From positions 15,176,108 to 15,240,107 of the forward strand of contig NC_088717.1 in assembly GCF_963576615.1 (NCBI RefSeq): a stretch of 64,000 bases of DNA, given 5' to 3'. The stretch's first letter is position 1, and every line of letters starts with the position of its first letter. A program made the translations under genes and the position numbers. Shown piece by piece: positions 25,118 to 39,700 of this stretch. Below the pieces are notes generated by a model. That model searched no databases. It was not told the DNA's origin and saw only the letters and a list, made by a program, of their open reading frames with translations. This DNA comes from Watersipora subatra. Its lineage: Eukaryota > Bryozoa > Gymnolaemata > Cheilostomatida > Watersiporidae.

Positions 25118-26047
25118 TCATGTTTTGCTGTTAGCTGGGCAGCCCCTCATTTCGCGTATGGTCCTTGGTAAAAAGCTTTGGTGGAAGCGTCTGGAGTTCA
25201 CAGTAATTGACGTTGGATCGCCGCAAGCCGCCGAGCTTGCAATCATTGTCATCATTGTACGATCATTTACTATCTCGTCATACGCTGACGAGAGTGCACT
25301 GTGAGTGTCTTCTGCTTGCAGGATGCAGATCAGCAAGTTCAACCTGTGGTTATGTCATCGCTTTTGAAGCATTTTCAGGCCCAGTTTATTTCGTGCATCA
25401 CTTACACTTTCCCTTTTTAGTTTGCTTATGAATCGTATTGCACTGTTCTGTACCATCTCGACATCATGTATGATGCTCTTTGACAATAGACCCCACATCG
25501 TGTCAGCATTTTCTAGGATTGGTCTGCATAGGCTGGTGTATGCTATGGAACAACCCTGTTTAGAGGCATCATGTAGTACATATTTCAGCATGCCTGGGAC
25601 CTTACAGGCTTTTTGGGTTTTTTGTTTTACTTATTTCTCAAATCTGAGGTCGCACTGTAGGGTGACTCCTAGATATTTCATTCTCTCCTTCCATTCGAAC
25701 AGTGTGTTTCCAAGTCTGTAGGTCAGAAGCACAGTCCCGTTGCCAAATGCAATTGCATGGCAGTTCGAGTTGTTGAAGGGCATCTTCCATTTGGAGGACT
25801 AGTTATGTACGGCATTCATATTTGACTGGAAGTTAGTAGCATCTTTGTCAGAGTTTACTCGCTGATATACTAATGTGTCATCAGCATAAAAAATAACACA
25901 ACAATTATCAACACTAGTTAGGTCATTTATGTATGTAAGAAACAATTTTGGTCCAAGTGCAGAGCCCTGAGGTACTCCCGATATTACTAGCAGTTGTTTG
26001 GGGCACTGGCCACCGACTAAGACTTTGTCTGCGATTAGTGATAACAT
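25118..26047 (-). mobile_element. 5'-truncated non-LTR retrotransposon
   Basis: Read on the minus strand from 26047 downward, it shows reverse-transcriptase palm motifs: SGVPQGSALGPKLFLTYIND and FYADDT with the catalytic aspartates. Next come YTSLCRPILENADTMWG, VEMVQNSAIRF and finally FHQSFLPRTIRE. The order is correct, but three reading frames are needed, with a stop at 25799. It is truncated and inactive. It belongs to the same family as 22686-23181. Confidence 0.85.
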
Positions 26048-27655
26048 CTTGAATTCAGTTTACAATCTGAGTGTTCACAACCGGAATCTGTCATAGTTCT
26101 TGGTCTATAAGGCTTCACTTGCAAACAACAAGTCGGGGTTCAATTCCCAAAAAAAACCACTGGTTGTGACAGGAATCCAACCTTGAACTGTTCTTTGCAA
26201 CTGGTCTCCAGTCATCAGGGTTCTCTTACCACTGGACTCAGACATGTTTAGCCAAGTTCACAGAGCCATTGTCTGAGCAGCAATGATCTTAAAACCACAC
26301 AACATTTTCTGCTTCTAAAAAGCTAAGCAGACATTATACTTGATCTTTGAGGAATCGCTCACCAGGAATAGGTTAAAGTTGGTTACATCATGCCTTTCTA
26401 CACTGACCTCTGAACCTATGTATCGCTTGGTCTACGCTTCTAGTCATTTGTCTCTCGTGTAAAGTAATAATAAAAGTCTTTTTTAATAATAGCAATATTC
26501 TTAATTTAATTTTTTACATATTGTTTAATTCCCATAGTGATTTTGAAAGAGGTATTATAGGTTGTTTGAGCTGAAGACTATCTTTACATGCTTAACGGGT
26601 GTCATGCATTTTTAACTTTGTTCTGAGGTATTGACTCTTCAAGATGTTGATCTTAGTGTTCCTACGAAGCAGTTGTACTGACTAGCAGTTCAAAAAGGCT
26701 TTCAAGCCTTAAATTGTAGATGCAGTAAAGAGGTCACCTAAATTCTCGGGAGGTTCTTACCGTTTTTTTTTTGACTTTGCAGTTGAAATAACTTCCCTAA
26801 GAGTGATGTAGCTGGTTGCTGATCTTTAACAGGATTTGTTATTAACCCAACTTTTTGACATGGACAGTAACAAGAGTCTTTGTGTTTCTCAATTGCTTTA
26901 TTCTAAAAATGATATGGTGTAGGTTAGTAACAAGAGTCTTTGTGTTTCTCAATTGCTTTATTCTAAAAATGATAGGGTGTAGGTTAAGTTTTCTTAGCTT
27001 TCTAATTAGTCTTAGGTTGCAATTTAGATTGAGAATTAGGTTTGCAGTTCAGCTGCTTTTAAAATATAAAATGACAAAAGAGTATTTTTTCTAATATATA
27101 TCAAGCTGCTATCAGGGTGTCTTGTCAATAAATGAAATGATCAATAAACACCATATGTCTTTTCAAACCATCACAGGAAGTTATTTCTCCAAATGTATAA
27201 TTACCAGCTGATGAAATTATCTGCACATCACCTGATGGTTTACAGCCTCATATTTTTGTAGTCTGGCAAACTTAGCACGACTTAACTAAATATCTCACAG
27301 TTCTGATGGGTTTTGCGAATAGAGTTATATTTCAACTAATTTATTTTTTAGCTATGTTCAATATGTTTTATTCTATGAATGTTTTACTTGTGATAGCCAG
27401 AGAAAGCTCTTTTAACACTTCCATATACCTCATCGCATTGTTGAATCTGTCGGTTGAAAAAGTTTTTTCTAGTCTTATGAAAAACTTGACAATCTTTAGC
27501 ACAATTTGCTGTTTAAATTACCGACACTTGATATATATATTTATGCTTTATAAACCTTGTTTAGAGTAATTTTAGAATAGTTATACTCATCATAAGTTAT
27601 ACAAATCAGATGATTCATAACAATTAAGACTTACATTCATTTTCAGACAGAGGGT
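26048..27655. other. Spacer upstream of VPS33A
   Basis: Holds a region near 26105-26240 with GGGGTTCAATTCCC, perhaps a worn tRNA-like SINE, and the 60-bp direct duplication at 26866-26985. A TTTTCAG at 27640-27646 just before the VPS33A start codon could be the acceptor of a non-coding 5' exon. The promoter is not identified. Confidence 0.35.
26866..26985. repeat. 60-bp exact-type tandem duplication
   Basis: Two adjacent 60-base copies beginning AGTAACAAGAGTCTTTGTG differ by one base (GATATGG versus GATAGGG), so the event is recent. Confidence 0.9.
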
Positions 27656-27751
27656 ATGGCATCTGACTTCTGCCGTATTAAGCTGTCTGAACTAAAAGAT
27701 TTCTATCGCTTTGAACTTTTTTCATTTCTTGAAGAGTGTGAAGGGCCAAAG
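27656..27751 (+). CDS. VPS33A: VPS33A exon 1 (residues 1-32)
   Basis: The start codon is followed by [15 protein letters not shown] and LEECEGPK, matching the human N terminus in spacing. Donor GTAAGT. An AG nine bases upstream may join a 5' UTR exon. Confidence 0.9.
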
Positions 27752-30700
27752 GTAAGTGGGTAGTGATAGACATAACTTATGTGCTATTGCTAATTATTTA
27801 ATTTAGTAGTTCTACATGCATCAAAATTATTGATTACTCTTCTTAAAGTAAAGCTTCATGAATTTCATAAAATGCAAATACAATAATTGTTACTACTGCA
27901 GGCACTCATTTGGGATGATGACCTAACAGGTCCGATATCATCCTTGTGTGAGCTCGGGGAACTAAAGGTAAACTACCATATATAACCTACTTTTGTCGAC
28001 ATTGTCTGCATGTGGTCAAGTCTTTACATACAGTTGCCTTATTTGTATGAATTTTCCAACCTGCAATGTGAAAAGCAAGCAAATATTTGTCTCTACTCCC
28101 GAACTCATTTCCAATATATAACGTTTTTAGAAGTATTTTAATTTTGTAAGTAAAAATGAAATAATCTAGTGAAAAGAAACCATGAAAAATACAAAATTGA
28201 CAAATTATTTCGTTAGTACAAACTTACTTTAGTAAGTCCCTCTGCATATTTTCTTTAAAGGTTGGCTTGCAACAAAAGTCACTTTACAGTTATTTGATAT
28301 CAAAAGATTCACCATGTTTTACTCTGTCTGTTGTGTTGTAGATGCCAAATATGTGGAAATGTGATTACAAGTTCTTAAAAGCTCAAAAACGTTTGAGCTC
28401 ATAGTTTGTAGTCTCATTATTTCAATGACGTTCTCAAACATTGTGTTATTGTTTTGACGCGTGATGTTATCATGTGCAATAAAAGGCCAACAAAAGGCTC
28501 GATATAGAACTTCTCGTAGCACTAGTTTATGACAAACACTTCGGGTTCTACCGAAAAGCCTGTATCAAATATAGATGCTCACTACTTTACAGTTTTGTTT
28601 CGGCTTGGTGTAATCATCTCGTCGTAATCTGATCATGTGATCCATACTTCCTGCCAAACAGCGCGAATAATTTCTGCAACATTTTGCGACTATCACAGGT
28701 GACCAACAGGCTCGTCATGTTTATCAGGATTATATGCACTCCTTCGAGCTAAGGTTAAAAATTTAAACGAATTTTCACTGTAGGTTTTGAGATATCAGTG
28801 CTCAAAGTGACAGCATTTCAATGATGATGAAACAGACGCATAAAGACAATAGACATGGTTTTATTGAATGCCTGAAGAATATTTGTGAAAATATTTCGAC
28901 GAATGAAGTTGCATGAAAGTGTGAACAGAAACAATCGCGTTCAATTATGTCCCATTTGAGCCGTTTTGGAAAGGGATTCCAAACTACGGCGTTTTCGTGA
29001 TGGCTGCGATTAACTGTTCGTTTTTGAGCTTTTAAGAGCTTGTAATCACATTTCCCCATATTTTTAACCTACAACACAGCAGAGTAGGACATGGTGTAGC
29101 CTAGGCAAGGCTCTCTTGGGGGGTGGACTCTCTCTTCCCACCTTCCCCCCCCCAAGAGAGCCATGCCCAGACTAGACATGGTGAATCTTTTGATACCAAA
29201 TAACTGTAATGTGAATTGTGTTGCAAGTCAACCTTTATTTAACCTTCTAGATTTGCAAGGTAAAGTAACAATAAAAACTCATTTTCATTAATTACTTTTT
29301 TGTCATTTATTCCTTCATACTGATCTCTAAATTTGTTTTAATGCACCGCATGACCATCTACAGCATTTAGTAAGGAGTTATCATAATTGGAGAGTTTTGG
29401 AAATGAATTAGAAATTAGAAATGAATTGGAAATGATCATAAATGTTTAATATTTAAAGCAGGCACTGGAAGGTATAAATTCGTAGCTAGAGGTTGGAAAA
29501 TCCTGCAAATATGTTGTTCTTTTATGCCTTGTAAGGTTCCAAGTTGTCTGTATAGTTTTTGGTATTATCATCTAGGCCTATCTGTCTTCAATGTCTTAAA
29601 CCTTAGCTATGAATATGACCTTCAATTTTCCTTTACTACAAGACCCTGACAAACCTTGAACTTATGGTGCTGGTATGTTGGTGATGTTATATCTATTAAA
29701 GTACTGAATTGGTTGGAACTTGCTTTTCGTAATTAGTACAACTGTAGTTATCTGCTCCATCTGCGTAATGTGGTTGTTGCTGATTTGGCAATCACTGACC
29801 TTATGTTTATATTGTTTTTGTTCTCAACTCCTCATTATTATTTGTGATCATTGGCATCTTTCACTTTTTCTGCCACTTGGTTGACCGCAAACATCTAATA
29901 ATACACTTGCTCACTGTAGTATTTCAGTTCAGGGTTTAACCCCTTTGAGATGATGTTAGTATCTATTATTCCTATAAACAAAAATCTCCAAGTAGAAAAT
30001 ATTATAGCAAAATCAAATGATTGTAAACTTCTTTACTCGCGTTCAAGCTAATCACTTCTCCAATCACAAAAACAGCGCAAAGATCGCGTGGTAGACATGT
30101 AAAAAGTAAGGTAACATAACTCCAAAATATTATACATTACACTGTAAGTTACAGGAAAATGTCTCTCTTATACTCTCTATTTGCCACCGATTATCAAACT
30201 TAGTACAGATATCTTTGCACAGATCTCTACTGAGACTCTCTTCCTTAAGGGGCTAATTGATACAACGCTTAATTTGTGTGCTCTTTTCAGCCAGTCGGAT
30301 GAAAATGTTTTGTAGAGCCGAGATGTGGCACGGATGTACTCTCTTACTATCGAGGACCTTCCAGTGAATACAATAGAAGAAAACTACAGACATATAATAT
30401 TCCTAGTCAGACCTAACATTCGTAAAATGGATAAACTTGCTCTGCTAGTCAGTAGGTAGGTCTAAAACAAATTGTCTGTATCTCTTTCCTTTTAGCCTGG
30501 TAATAAATTCTCTAATGGACGTGTCTATGTTAAGCATTTCACGCACTTTTCACAAAACTTATACCAGAAAATGGAGCAAGTTTCGGAAATCCGATTTTTT
30601 TCGATTTCTTTTTTAAATCATGATCTTTTTCAGCTCTGTTCATGGATACTCTGCGCTGTCTGTTAAATCTGACAATTGCTATACAGACACACACACACAC

Positions 30701-33700
30701 ACTCTATTTTAGAAGTGATCGCTACTCTAGTCGCAATGCAGCTCGGCAGTTTCACATACTGTTCATGCCGAATGAGAGTGAAGCATGCTGTAGGAAACTA
30801 AAGGAACTAAATGTGTTCGGATCATTCAGCAGTATAGAGTCACTAGGTGTCTACCTCCTTCCTCTCGACACAGACTTACTCTCTATGAATAATCCTCATT
30901 TTGTCAAGGTAGGTCTTCCTTAACATCTTCTTTACATTTTATACAATTAGCAGTTATCCAAGAAGGAGCTCGAGCAATGGTATTAAATAGCTAAATATTG
31001 TTCTATTTCCTGATCAATTGCGATGGTTTGATCAATATATATCAATGAATGATCTTTGATTGATTTTCATGTACTACTACTAGCCTCCATTCATTGAAGT
31101 CTTTAAAATATTCTTTTTTTATAAAACTCCAGTTAGCTGATGGTCTGTCAATAGGCAGACTAATCTGCATGAGTTGATTTGGTAGAGAGGGCAATTCAAG
31201 CTTAGTTGTCCTTCTTGTTTTTCGATAGGTCGCTTTTTAATAATTGAGCCTCAATCTTCGTTCCAACCACTTTGTTTCGACTGCTTTAAAAAAATGTTAT
31301 TACTGCCCTTATAACATAAATTCTACTTGAATGTAAAGACTTTATGTAAAGTTCATGCTGCGTATTACTTGGGAAATTCCATATAACGTAAATTGTCACG
31401 TCGGTGTAATTGTCCAACTTCGATACATGTGAATTACAAGCGTTCCATAGTTATTCTTAAAAATACTATTTTCTCTTTTGCCACATGACGATTGGGGGTA
31501 TCCGTATCACATATATTAGTACATTCACATTCTAGCGTGAGAGATCATCATCAGGTGTACCGATAAAGCAAAGAGAATAAGTAGCTGCACAAGTATTCAG
31601 GAATACTCAAAGGTGGTCAATTGGTATGGCTCCTACCAACCTGATTATCACAAATTGGAGTACCATTGAAATCAATCTCTCCATCTTGGCCTTTTAAACA
31701 TGGCTTCGGAAAAATAAACGGACCCACAGACACCGCTCTTACAATAATAAATTTGTTTAACTCTTTTATAGACATATACAAAAAAAATTTTCTGTTCACT
31801 ATAGACCTCGCTGTCTAAAAAAAGAGTGAAAAATCAATTTAACATGAGATTGAAGGTCTGCGCTCACTTCACCATAAAATTACCGTAATCATGAACTCTA
31901 AACCAAGTGAGAATGATATGGAAAACGAGAAGGGTTTTCAATACAAACCTATAATACAACAGTCACTTTACAGCCATAAAATTGAAGAATTCGGTTTAGT
32001 TTTTTCTTATTTGAAGGGCCAAAGGGGTGCGGTTAGGATGATTTTTTTACGGATTAAGCAATTTACAGGTATTTTAAAGTTTGTATAGCGTAAAATCCCT
32101 TTAACACACTGATTGTTTACCTTGTAGGAGCTAAGAGTTCTACTGTATTAATTATAGCTTTTTTGTTATTTTAAAATAGCTCTTAATCATGTATAATGCA
32201 TGTTCAGAATGTTGTTGAAATATAAGTATGGTTTGTCAAACTTGTTTTTACCAACATATATTTTTGCTAAGCTAATATACTCTGCTGTCAGTGGCCAGCA
32301 CTAGCTGTACTGCATGACATAACAACAACATTGGCAGTAGCCAATGTTGAAGGTCATTATTTTCAGTAGTTGTGCCCACATTAAGGTTTCAAGTGTATTT
32401 CAGCGTATTCATGGGCACCAGCTGCCATCCTGTCAACTATCATACTATAAATTTCTCACAAACCATATTCTTTTATTGCCTTTGTCCCATTGTCTGCAGA
32501 ACTACAGCAGTACAATGGACTAAGAAGTTGTCTCCACTCTTAGTATGTTCTATCCTATGTCTATATTTCATTACCTTTGCCTCCAGTCCAATGTGTGTAG
32601 ATGTTAACATTCGAAAGTCTGCTCAAAAATAGATGAATGCACCAATGAATTGTACCTCGACACACGCGCTTAATGCATGTTGACCGAGTTCATATGTCAA
32701 ATCTCTCGTATCTCAAAGCAAATTTTCTTATATAAAATAACTAAATACAAATTAATCCGTTCTCAACTCTTTGGAAAAACTACTTGAAACTCCATAATAC
32801 GATGAAAAAACATGCTTTTAATTGTTGTAATTCACCCCCTATGCTCACAAAGTAATAAATATCTATCTCATGGTTATGAGCTGGAATAAATAGTAACATT
32901 ATAATGTATAATCCTGTGCTGAGTTCTTATCTTCGAGACAGATGGTAGCGTCTAACAGTGCTGTGAGAGAAACTTGACTTCAACACATAATATAAACTTT
33001 AAATTTAACATAAATGAATTTAGCTTAGTAAGCACTCACTTAAACATAAGTTTTAATTTTACACAAAACTTAATTCTAATTTTATCTTCATTCTTATCTT
33101 TTCACACTTTCTGCTTGGCTCTTTTTGCCTCGCATTCACATTCAATTCTAGCCAGCCTTTTAAAAAAAATTTTTGAACTGATCCGATGAGAAAGACCGTG
33201 CGATGCTGTTCCCGTAAGCAGCCTTTAGCATACTCGGCCACATAGTGGCTGTATCTTGAACCGTCTCATATGCTTGTATCTCAAATTTGTCTCTTATTTC
33301 AACGCAAAAAAGTGACTCGGAATTTTCTCTTGTTGTTGAAATTCTCATATGATGGGACATTTGTATGTCAAGGTATGACCATATTTAAAACCATCTGTAG
33401 ATGTTCCTGTAAGGAATGTTTAACTATCTTGTTAATTAGACATTCCCATGTCAGTCTTACTGTGTTAACAGAACTGTTTCATGGATTCTGACTTCTCCGC
33501 CCTGCACGATGTTGCCAGCTCTATTATGACAATTCAGAGCATCTATGGTATCATACCTAATGTGTACTGCAAAGGGGAATGCTCCAAGGTTAGTACAGAG
33601 TCTTTGGTAGTTTTATTAACATTATGCGGTTTACACATCTGTGAAACCTAGTGTTTTGTATTTTTGTTTAAAATTAAAGTATTTGTTCAACTGTTCATTT

Positions 33701-36700
33701 CATTTCACCCCAGCGAGTCACGTAGTGTGGCTTGGTACAGCGTTTGCGCATTGCCAAGAGCCACTCGGCGACGCGCAACATTTCTGGTTTAGTACAGAAA
33801 TGTTTCTATATCAGGCCAGAAGCATTTTATATGAAGATGACTAAACCTTTCGGTACGGTTTAGTCATCCTTATTTTAAAAGGCCGAAGCATTTTATATGA
33901 AGATGACTAAACCTTTCGGTACGGTTTAGTCATCCTTATTTTAAAAGGCCAGAAGCGTTTTATATGAAGATGACTAAACCTTTCGGTACGGTTTAGTCAT
34001 CCTTATTTTAAAAGGCCAGAAGCATTTTATATGAAGATAACTAAACCTTTCGGTACGGTTTAGTCATCCTTATTTTAAAAGGCCAGAAGCATTTTATATG
34101 AAGATAACTAAACCTTTCGGTACGGTTTAGTCATCCTTATTTTAAAAGGCCAGAAGCATTTTATATGAAGATGACTAAACCTTTCGGTACAGTTTAGTCA
34201 TCCTTATTTTAAAAGGCCAGAAGCATTTTATATGAAGATGACTAAACCTTTCGGTACAGTTTAGTCATCCTTATTTTAAAAGGCCAGAAGCATTTTATAT
34301 AAAGATGACTAAACCTTTCGGTACGGTTTAGTCATCCTTATTTTAAAAGGCCAGAAGCATTTTATATGAAGATGACTAAACCTTTCGGTACAGTTTAGTC
34401 ATCCTTATTTTAAAAGGCCAGAAGCATTTTATATGAAGATAACTAAACCTTTCGGTACGGTTTAGTCATCCTTATTTTAAAAGGCCAGAAGCATTTTATA
34501 TGAAGATGACTAAACCTTTCGGTACGGTTTAGTCATCCTTATTTTAAAAGGCCAGAAGCATTTTATATGAAGATGACTAAACCTTTCGGTACGGTTTAGT
34601 CATCCTTATTTTAAAAGGCCAGAAGCATTTTATATAAAGATGACTAAATCTTTCGGTACGGTTTAGTCATCCTTATTTTAAAAGGCCAGAAGCATTTTAT
34701 ATAAAGATGACTAAACCTTTCGGTACGGTTTAGTCATCCTTATTTTAAAAGGCCAGAAGCATTTTATATGAATATAACTAAACCTTTCGGTACAGTTTAG
34801 TCATCTTTATTTTAAAAGGCCAGAAGCATTTTATATGAAGATGACTAAACCTTTTGGTACAGTTTAGTCATCCTTATTTTAAAAGGCCAGAAGCATTTTA
34901 TATGAAGATAACTAAACCTTTCGGTACAGTTTAGTCATCCTTATTTTAAAAGGCCAGAAGCATTTTATATGAAGATGACTAAACCTTTCGGTACAGTTTA
35001 GTCATCTATATTTTAAAAGGCCAGAAGCATTTTGTATGAAGATGACTAAATCTTTCGGTACGGTTTAGTCATCCTTATTTTAAAAGGCCAGAAGCATTTT
35101 ATATGAAGATAACTAAACCTTTCGGTACAGTTTAGTCATCCTTATTTTAAAAGGCCAGAAGCATTTTATATGAAGATAACTAAACCTTTCGGTACAGTTT
35201 AGTCATCTATATTTTAAAAGGCCAGAAGCATTTTGTATGAAGATGACTAAATCTTTCGGTACGGTTTAGTCATCCTTATTTTAAAAGGCCAGAAGCATTT
35301 TATATGAAGATAACTAAACCTTTCGGTACGGTTTAGTCATCCTTATTTTAAAAGGCCAGAAGCATTTTATATGAAGATGACTAAACCTTTCGGTACAGTT
35401 TAGTCATCCTTATTTTAAAAGGCCAGAAGCATTTTATATGAAGATAACTAAACCTTTCGGTACGGTTTAGTCATCCTTATTTTAAAAGGCCAGAAGCATT
35501 TTATATGAATATAACTAAACCTTTCGGTACAGTTTAGTCATCCTTATTTTAAAAGGCCAGAAGCATTTTATATGAAGATAACTAAACCTTTCGGTACAGT
35601 TTAGTCATCCTTATTTTAAAAGGCCAGAAGCATTTTATATGAAGATAACTAAATCTTTCGGTATGGTTTAGTCATCTTTATTTTAAAAGGCCAGAAGCAT
35701 TTTATATGAAGATAACTAAACCTTTCGGTACAGTTTAGTCATCCTTATTTTAAAAGGCCAGAAGCATTTTATATGAAGATAACTAAATCTTTCGGTACGG
35801 TTTAGTCATCCTTATTTTAAAAGGCCAGAAGCATTTTATATGAAGATGACTAAACCTTTCGGTACGGTTTAGTCATCTATATTTTAAAAGGCCAGAAGCA
35901 TTTTATATGAAGATAACTAAACCTTTCGGTACAGTTTAGTCATCCTTATTTTAAAAGGCCAGAAGCATTTTATATGAAGATGACTAAACCTTTCGGTACG
36001 GTTTAGTCATCCTTATTTTAAAAGGCCAGAAGCATTTTATATGAAGATGACTAAACCTTTCGGTACGGTTTAGTCATCCTTATTTTAAAAGGCCAGAAGC
36101 ATTTTATATGAAGATAACTAAACCTTTCGGTACAGTTTAGTCATCCTTATTTTAAAAGGCCAGAAGCATTTTATATGAAGATAACTAAACCTTTCGGTAC
36201 GGTTTAGTCATCTTTATTTTAAAAGGCCAGAAGCATTTTATATGAAGATAACTAAACCTTTCGGTACAGTTTAGTCATCCTTATTTTAAAAGGCCAGAAG
36301 CATTTTATATGAAGATAACTAAATCTTTCGGTACGGTTTAGTCATCCTTATTTTAAAAGGCCAGAAGCATTTTATATGAAGATAACTAAACCTTTCGGTA
36401 CGGTTTAGTCATCCTTATTTTAAAAGGCCAGAAGCATTTTATATGAAGATAACTAAACCTTTCGGTACGGTTTAGTCATCCTTATTTTAAAAGGCCAGAA
36501 GAATTTTATATGAAGATGACTAAACCTTTCGGTACGGTTTAGTCATCCTTATTTTAAAAGGCCAGAAGCATTTTATATGAAGATGACTAAATCTTTCGGT
36601 ACGGTTTAGTCATCCTTATTTTAAAAGGCCAGAAGCATTTTATATGAAGATGACTAAACCTTTCGGTACGGTTTAGTCATCTATATTTTAAAAGGCCAGA

Positions 36701-39700
36701 AGCATTTTATATGAAGATGACTAAACCTTTCGGTACGGTTTAGTCATCTATATTTTAAAAGGCCAGAAGCATTTTATATGAAGATGACTAAACCTTTCGG
36801 TACGGTTTAGTCATCTTTATTTTAAAAGGCCAGAAGCATTTTATATGAAGATAACTAAATCTTTCGGTACGGTTTAGTCATCTTTATTTTAAAAGGCCAG
36901 AAGCATTTTATATGAAGATGACTAAACCTTTCGGTACGGTTTAGTCATCCTTATTTTAAAAGGCCAGAAGCATTTTATATGAAGATAACTAAACCTTTCG
37001 GTACGGTTTAGTCATCCTTATTTTAAAAGGCCAGAAGCATTTTATATGAAGATGACTAAACCTTTCGGTACGGTTTAGTCATCCTTATTTTAAAAGGCCA
37101 GAAGCATTTTATATGAAGATGACTAAACCTTTCGGTACAGTTTAGTCATCCTTATTTTAAAAGGCCAGAAGCATTTTATATGAAGATGACTAAACCTTTC
37201 GGTACGGTTTAGTCATCCTTATTTTAAAAGGCCAGAAGCATTTTATATGAAGATAACTAAACCTTTCGGTACGGTTTAGTCATCTTTATTTTAAAAGGCC
37301 AGAAGCATTTTATATGAAGATGACTAAACCTTTCGGTACGGTTTAGTCATCCTTATTTTAAAAGGCCAGAAGCATTTTATATGAAGATGACTAAACCTTT
37401 CGGTACGGTTTAGTCATCTTTATTTTAAAGGCCAGAAGCATTTTATATGAAGATAACTAAACCTTTCAGTACGGTTTAGTCATCCTTATTTTAAAAGTTT
37501 TTTATTAATGAATAGTTAATTAATTAACCCATCAGGTCTGTCCTTGAACATTTAGGAAATTGCCTTAGCTGAGTTTCGCTTTGCAAAATCATTAATTTTT
37601 TTATCACAATGGATAGCCACGGCAGACCCATTACAGCTCTCAAGGGGCTTCACCATTTCGATCACCATGGACTTGTGATGATTACCTATTGCATTATAGT
37701 ACTGGTGACAGTGATTATTTTGTTTTTAATGATAATAATAGTGCCACGGGCTGTAGTAATAATGATAGCTCTTCTGATTCGGAACATGCTCAAATTGTTA
37801 GTCACAGCTTATTCTGTAACACATTTGTTAACATTTTCATAGCATCAACTGGTGTAAAATCGTATGCTGATCAGTTTAAGATTGTTTCATAGAGCTTTGT
37901 AGCTTAGTAAGCTAGGACAACTTACATGTGCCGTTGTTAAATATTAGATTTCGTCCTGGTAAAAAATAATTCGGTAGCGAAAGAGTTCAGTGAGCTCAAG
38001 TCGTACAAACTTTTCTTGGTAACAATTTTTTATATTTAATTTTTTGTTACAACTTGTTTCACGTTTACCTTCTTCAGTTGCTTTAAAAGCATTGGTACGT
38101 TCAAACACGGCCGATTAGACATTTTTATTGCTGCAATATGAAAGAATCAGTCGTCTTGCTATTTTTAGCTTAAAAAGAGAGATTTTGTATGTGCTGTTTA
38201 ATGTACTAATACATGTATTGTATTTAAAAATTCGGATAAAATCGAAAGCAATATTACTGCGGTAAGAGATTGCGAATTCTATCTGATTGGGAATAAAAGA
38301 AATCCAGGACATCACCATGTTTTGCTACTAGCTTATAATATGTTTAAAATAATATTATAAATATTTTATTTACACGGAGTTGTCTCCTCTACTCAAAACC
38401 TCGAACACTGCGGCCTTTAAATTAGTAGTACACTCTAAAACTGATTCATTAAACCTGAAACACGCATGAGCAGATGAGTCACATTCCAATATTCTTTTGA
38501 CGTACCATTTATGATGAGTAGCTTTTACTCAAATTAGCAGGTGACAGTGATTGGCTATTGTTGTCTCAAGTTCCTTGCTCACTATTCAAACTGTTTGGAA
38601 TGTAAATATTGACGTTTTGGATGGTTTGAGCATTAGACACAGTCATTACTCAGTGATCAATCAGCTGGCATAGGATTATGATAGACTTTGTTAATGAAAT
38701 GTCATAGTTCCTTCATTCCTACTCATTTTTACTCAAGTAGCTAATATAGTGATGAAACTAAAATGATGAGCACCTTTAATTGTTAAGGTTGGATTGTTAG
38801 CTATGTTTTACAGTTAAAGTTAGTACATATCAAATCATATCAACTCATCAAATCATATCAGCTCATCGAATCTTACCGACTAATCAAATATATCAACTCA
38901 TCAAATCAACTCATCAAATCATATCAACTCATCAAATCCTCCTAACTCATAATATATATAAGCTGTGGTGAGTGTCACGGGCTCAGACAGACATGTTCTG
39001 TAGAGGGTGCTGAATATGATGACTAGAATGAGAAGGGAGAAAGCAGGTACAGAAGAGCAGATAACTCCTCAAATAGATAATCTCATTATGCTTGACCGCA
39101 CAGTTGACCTGCTGACTCCTTTCCTTTCACAGCTTACATATCAAGGCTTCATAGATGAGCTCTTCCAAATGCAACTCAGTAAGGAATCATATGTACATTT
39201 GTCTATAGTATGTCTCTTGGTTTGCAGTGGGATACGTAACATTCATTCCATAGCTTGACAAGTAGTATACATGTAGAATGTGGAAAAAAATCTTTACTTT
39301 TTTTGGTTGGGGGTGCTAGTCAGTACAAGTCGCTTAAGCTCTTTACCAGGGTTTGAGAGCTGAACCTTCAGCAAGTATTGTTTTATCTATGTGAAATCAC
39401 TGACAATAAGGCTAGTAGGTTGTTAGTCTCTGGCCTGTACTCTTCTTCTTATTCAATATTATGATATTTTCAACAGCGAGTGGGGATGTTTATCAGTTTC
39501 ACTCCATATTGCTGTCAGTAGTTTTTATCATACAATAAGGTACAGTCAAACCTTTACATACAATAAGGTACAGTCAAACCTTTACAGACAGATTAAAGTA
39601 CAGTCAAACCTTTATATACAATAAAGTACAGTCAAACCTTTACATACAATAAGGTAAAGTTAAACCTTTACATCGAAATTAAGGTACAGTCAGACCTTTA

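Noticed and set aside
25032..25721. Plus-strand ORFs of 74-99 residues
   Set aside because: Antisense shadows of the minus-strand LINE.
33814..37496. CRISPR-like array of repeats and spacers
   Set aside because: Units are tandem with no unique spacers, and the window is eukaryotic. It is a satellite.
39179..39258. Extension of VPS33A exon 6 to a GT at 39208
   Set aside because: It would be phase 0, while exon 7 needs phase 1. The GTAAGG donor at 39179 fits and gives the right length against human.
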